This document shows positions 60,845 through 64,000 of a stretch of DNA of 64,000 nt, piece by piece. Origin of the DNA: CAIVAT01 sp964525995 (GTDB taxonomy: Bacteria > Bacteroidota > Bacteroidia > Bacteroidales > FEN-979); the NCBI GenBank assembly GCA_964525995.1, contig CAZGIM010000001.1:1-64000 (forward strand), in the 5' to 3' direction. Below the pieces are notes generated by a model. It was not told where the DNA came from, did no database searches, and saw nothing but the letters and a program-made list of their open reading frames with translations. The position numbers and the translations under genes are program-made. How positions within the stretch are numbered: the stretch's first letter is position 1; every line of letters starts with the position of its first letter.

Positions 60845-63136
60845 TTATTTAGCCGGTTTGGTATAAATTTGAGCCGGATCACGGTATCCACTCAGGTTTT
60901 CATACCAGTCGGGATATAAGGTTCCGCCCGATTCTGCCCAGGGTCCGAATTTAAGGTGTCCGTAAACGATCTGCACCAGTTCCCAGGTGTAGTCAAACTT
61001 TTTGGGGATACATATGGCCCAGGGTAAATGATTGTCTTTGGTTTTGAAATAGCGACCGGCTGCAGGATCTGAACCATCGTCACCGGTTCCGAATAAACTG
61101 GTATCGAAAAGCGAGGTCGGAGCATAGTCGGGAAGATGAACTTCAACGCTACGCTGCATATCTTTAATGATGAAAGGATTGTACGGTGGTTGTCCGACCG
61201 CAGCCTGATCCTGTGGCGTCGCAAAGTGGAGGTTGATCCGGATGGTATCGGAGACTCCGTAAAATCCGTCGTTCTGCGTATTGTAAAAGGTGCCGCCTAC
61301 ACGGTTGATCACGTTCTCAGCATTATCCCAGCCTATGACAACTGCCTTTTCCTGGTTGTTTTCCACGCCGTTTGAGGCCAGACTGATGTATCCGAAACGA
61401 AGATCGGTACCGGTCACCGACTCGACTGCCTGCGGAAGGACCCCGTCAAACTGCCAGCCGAAACCGTTCTGCAGGAAAGCACCAACGGCGCGAACATAAA
61501 ACGTGGGTTTCACGTCAACCACTTTATTATGGGCATTGGTGATATACCAGTAATTGCAATCAATTACCTGGTCGTTCATGTCATAGTCGCCCTTCGAAGG
61601 CCATAAATCTTCAAAAGCCAGGGAGCCGAACTGGTCTTTTGCAGGCCAGTAGTTATTGTAAGCACGGGTTGGATCATCGGGATAATCGTCGAGGTCATCA
61701 GGTACCCCGTCACCGTCGCGGTCGTCGGTTGGAGGATTGTCAGGCTGATTTCCGACCGGATTACAAGCCGAAACCGGGATGATAACAGTGGTGTTGGCAA
61801 TCTTCTTCAAGGTCGCTCCGTTTTTGAAATTGTCAGGATAGGATCCGTTAACCAGGGTTCCGTTGGGAGTGAGCATTTCGATAGGTCCATCGATATATTT
61901 ATTCCCGTTTATACGCACACTGTTGGTGGCTTTAATTACGTTGGTGCTACCCTTGCCAGTCACATCGTTGTTCACGATCAGGTCGGTGCACATCAGCATC
62001 GATTTGTTTTTCAAAGTAAGGTTTGCCCCTCCATTTACGGTGGCACCCGTGTATGCCCTGATAAATCCGGCATCGGAGGTGTAGGTCACATTATTGAAGT
62101 TGATGCTCTGATGACTAATGATGGCACACTCATTATAGACGATACTGTTGTTGAAGTTGATGTCGCCTGAAACTTCAATCAAACCTTCGTTGGTTACCTT
62201 ATTGATCACATTCCATTGGCCGTTGTTGATGTTCAGGGTACCCGTGTTCAGCAGTTCACTTTTACTGCCGTTCATATTATAAACCCCGTTAATGGTCATG
62301 GTTCCGAAATTCTGAACCAGGTCGTTGGGGTTGAAATTGGCATTGATGACCATGGTTCCATAATTGACCACCTGGGCAGTCTGGTTCAGGTTGAAGGAAC
62401 CGATGGTAGCAGTTGAATTGGAGTAAACAGTGATCAGACAGTTTTTATCCATGCTTAAAGAACCGATAGAGGCATTTCCCCCGGCAGTGATAATCAGGTT
62501 TACATCATTATTTCCTTTCGGCGCCATGCTAATTGTTCCGTTAAAGGTCCCACATATCTTCAGGGTGCCATCGGTGATCGAGATGCTTCCGCTGTAGGAA
62601 GTGGTGATACAATAGGTTTTTCCGTCGTTAATCGTGAAGGATCCTCCAGTGGGATTTCCGTCACAACCGGTTCCGCAGGTTGGATCGGCTGCCGTATTGT
62701 GCGACTTAAACCCGCTTTTTTTCGTCTCTTTGAACGTGTAGGTCATGGTTTCGGCTACAGCCATGTTTGTAATCTGAACCGTGCCATCACCCGATTTCAT
62801 TTCAAAATACAACTCCTTCAAAGCGGTCGGGATTCTCAGACTCGACACAAATGGGAAATTGTAACCAGCCGATCCGACGATCAATGTACTCCCGCCATCC
62901 AATGGATTTCCGTTGTAAACCGTGATCTTCGATAAAAGTCCAATCTGTGATGGCATGTCAACAGCCAGGGAGAGGTTGATAATTCTTGAAGTCTCCCAGT
63001 CGAATGATTCCGGCACTTTCAGATCTTCCATCTTTTTAATGTAGGTCGGATCTGTGGAGGGTTCCTTGTGGCAGGATGAAAAAGCAAAGACCATGAATAT
63101 GGTCAAAAACAGTGAATAAATGTTTATTGATCTCAT
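60845..63136 (-). CDS. LruC domain lipoprotein, beta-helix type
   Basis: This protein of about 763 residues has a lipobox 'FSSC' (Cys22) and an N-terminal domain like that of its neighbour ('MEDLKVPESFDWETSRIINLS'). A long beta-helix-like section (about 150-440) has turns such as 'QVVNYGTMVINANFNPND' and 'NFGTMTINGVYNMNG'. A 'DRDGDGVPDDLDDYPDDP' loop near 470 precedes the LruC domain ('YDMNDQVIDCNYWYITNAHNKV'). The ATG at 63136 is chosen because the upstream TTG at 63166 overlaps a promoter box. It is probably a surface adhesin or structural lipoprotein. Confidence 0.87.
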   Translation of the reverse strand: MRSINIYSLFLTIFMVFAFSSCHKEPSTDPTYIKKMEDLKVPESFDWETSRIINLSLAVDMPSQIGLLSKITVYNGNPLDGGSTLIVGSAGYNFPFVSSLRIPTALKELYFEMKSGDGTVQITNMAVAETMTYTFKETKKSGFKSHNTAADPTCGTGCDGNPTGGSFTINDGKTYCITTSYSGSISITDGTLKICGTFNGTISMAPKGNNDVNLIITAGGNASIGSLSMDKNCLITVYSNSTATIGSFNLNQTAQVVNYGTMVINANFNPNDLVQNFGTMTINGVYNMNGSKSELLNTGTLNINNGQWNVINKVTNEGLIEVSGDINFNNSIVYNECAIISHQSINFNNVTYTSDAGFIRAYTGATVNGGANLTLKNKSMLMCTDLIVNNDVTGKGSTNVIKATNSVRINGNKYIDGPIEMLTPNGTLVNGSYPDNFKNGATLKKIANTTVIIPVSACNPVGNQPDNPPTDDRDGDGVPDDLDDYPDDPTRAYNNYWPAKDQFGSLAFEDLWPSKGDYDMNDQVIDCNYWYITNAHNKVVDVKPTFYVRAVGAFLQNGFGWQFDGVLPQAVESVTGTDLRFGYISLASNGVENNQEKAVVIGWDNAENVINRVGGTFYNTQNDGFYGVSDTIRINLHFATPQDQAAVGQPPYNPFIIKDMQRSVEVHLPDYAPTSLFDTSLFGTGDDGSDPAAGRYFKTKDNHLPWAICIPKKFDYTWELVQIVYGHLKFGPWAESGGTLYPDWYENLSGYRDPAQIYTKPAK

Positions 63137-63163
63137 AAACCGTGGGTTTTTAGTGTTTCGATG

Positions 63164-63194
63164 CAAAAGTATAGGTGCTATGATGACTACACAA
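63164..63194 (-). promoter_or_regulatory. Bacteroidota-type promoter for the LruC gene
   Basis: On the minus strand a TTG (63192-63194) is separated by 20 bp from TACTTTTG (63164-63171), matching the TTTG / TAnnTTTG pattern and spacing of Bacteroidota sigma-70 promoters. The ATG at 63136 lies 28 bp downstream. Confidence 0.6.
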
Positions 63195-63546
63195 GCAGAA
63201 ATTTGTATATGTCCGTCCTAAACTCGTATCTGTCGGAAAAATCAACCGTTTTGTTTTTAGCCCGAATCCCGTTGGGTTCACCTGCTATATAAATAGCGAA
63301 AAATCGGAAGGAATCCGTATCAGTCCATAAAAATTTCTGACGAACATAATTCTCATGAATATAATGTTTTATCCTGTATCAGTATCCTGTGGTTGACAAC
63401 CCCTAAGGCGTTCTTACAAACAAGCTGGCGCATATGAAATAATCGTAAATTTGCAACCGGAATTTCAGGTGTCGGTTATGCATTTCCACGACGGTTTACC
63501 CGCAAATTTTTGGGTATAATTTACGAAATGAATGGGAATGACTGAT
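63195..63546. other. Intergenic stretch between the LruC gene and mnmA
   Basis: About 350 bp without a convincing gene on either strand. A TAAATTTG box at 63446-63453 could be the -7 element for mnmA, about 94 bp before its ATG. I see no tRNA-like fold, terminator or repeat. Confidence 0.5.
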
Positions 63547-64000
63547 ATGATCGCGAAAATCCATTTTAATCAAAGGAATAGTTTATTGGAAAAAAAGACA
63601 GTGCTGGTCGGGTTAAGCGGTGGTGTTGATTCGTCGGTCGCCGCCTGGTTGCTCAAAGAACAGGGTCACCGGGTAATAGGGGTGACCATGGCGCTCTGGG
63701 ACGGGCGTTATCAGCCCAGCGGGAAGCATGCCTGTTATGGTTCCGATGAGGAAGAGGAAATCAGGGAAGCAAGAGAAGTAGCGCAAAAACTTGGTATTCC
63801 TTATCATGTCTTTAATTGTGCGGCCGAATATAAACAAGCCGTCTTGTCCTATTTCAGGAAGGAGTATCTTGCCGGCCGCACACCCAATCCCTGTGTTCAG
63901 TGCAACCAGTTGATAAAGTTCGGACTGCTGCCCCAAATGGCCTTGAAAAGCGGGATTTCATTCGATTTTTTTGCAACAGGTCATTATGCCCGCGTTGAAT
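63547..64000 (+). CDS. mnmA: tRNA-specific 2-thiouridylase, N-terminal part (cut by window end)
   Basis: About 151 residues are visible. The PP-loop 'VLVGLSGGVDSSVAAWLL' binds ATP, and 'GRTPNPCVQCNQLIKFG' contains the first catalytic Cys. 'FFATGHYARVE' is also typical. MnmA installs 2-thiouridine at the wobble base U34. I place the start at the ATG 63547; a TTG at 63586 would give the shorter N-terminus ('LEKKTVLVGLSGG') common in the family. The rest lies beyond the window. Confidence 0.93.
   Translation, partial: MIAKIHFNQRNSLLEKKTVLVGLSGGVDSSVAAWLLKEQGHRVIGVTMALWDGRYQPSGKHACYGSDEEEEIREAREVAQKLGIPYHVFNCAAEYKQAVLSYFRKEYLAGRTPNPCVQCNQLIKFGLLPQMALKSGISFDFFATGHYARVE

Overview
The window looks like a chromosomal segment of a Bacteroidota bacterium (Bacteroidia-like, probably anaerobic or fermentative). 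The evidence is type IX secretion (T9SS) C-terminal sorting domains, LruC-domain lipoproteins, an S46 DPP11-type peptidase, DUF4956/VTC/CotH genes, an HU-SPOR fusion, methylmalonyl-CoA mutase in two subunits, and promoter-like TAnnTTTG boxes with few Shine-Dalgarno sequences. KdsB and RfaE2 imply a Gram-negative envelope with Kdo/heptose LPS. No rRNA, tRNA or CRISPR array was recognised.

Positions 1-11.0 kb are a worn accessory region. A TPR-like gene is split by an IS200/IS605 element. A DUF4160/DUF2442 gene pair follows. Next comes a leftward type II secretion / type IV pilus-like operon containing a GspM/PilO-like fragment, a lipoprotein, a GspC/PilP-like protein, a YwqK-like lipoprotein, a PilX-like/beta-helical protein, two pseudopilins, GspF and a prepilin-peptidase remnant. 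This operon is interrupted by an IS630 element and beheaded by an IS4-type element that abuts yebC. No secretin or ATPase gene is present, so the machine is almost certainly dead as seen here.

Positions 11.0-31.4 kb are mostly core genes: yebC, an orphan REC-HTH regulator, ackA, a GH3-family protein, a deoxynucleoside kinase, kdsB, an HU-SPOR protein, trmB, a DPP11-like peptidase and an epimerase. After these come mutA and mutB, separated by a REC protein, a large hybrid kinase and an outer-membrane protein, and then an M16 peptidase. Acetate kinase and methylmalonyl-CoA mutase suggest acetate and propionate/succinate metabolism.

Positions 31.35-41.56 kb hold the most intriguing unit: ten tightly packed leftward genes. 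They encode three T9SS-exported proteins (ASST-like, beta-propeller, CotH kinase-like), a lipoprotein, a secreted repeat protein, a VTC-type polyphosphate polymerase domain protein, a DUF4956 membrane protein, a DUF2490 outer-membrane protein, and a LytS-like kinase with its LytTR regulator. CotH, VTC and DUF4956 are often neighbours in bacteria, but I know of no defined function for this combination.

Positions 41.8-57.3 kb are again largely housekeeping: an O-methyltransferase, purE, hpt-adk-obgE-PAP2, radA-rfaE2-flippase-panD-panC, a NarL-type two-component pair, an M1 aminopeptidase and an MFS transporter. Positions 57.4-63.2 kb encode two paralogous LruC lipoproteins. The window ends inside mnmA.
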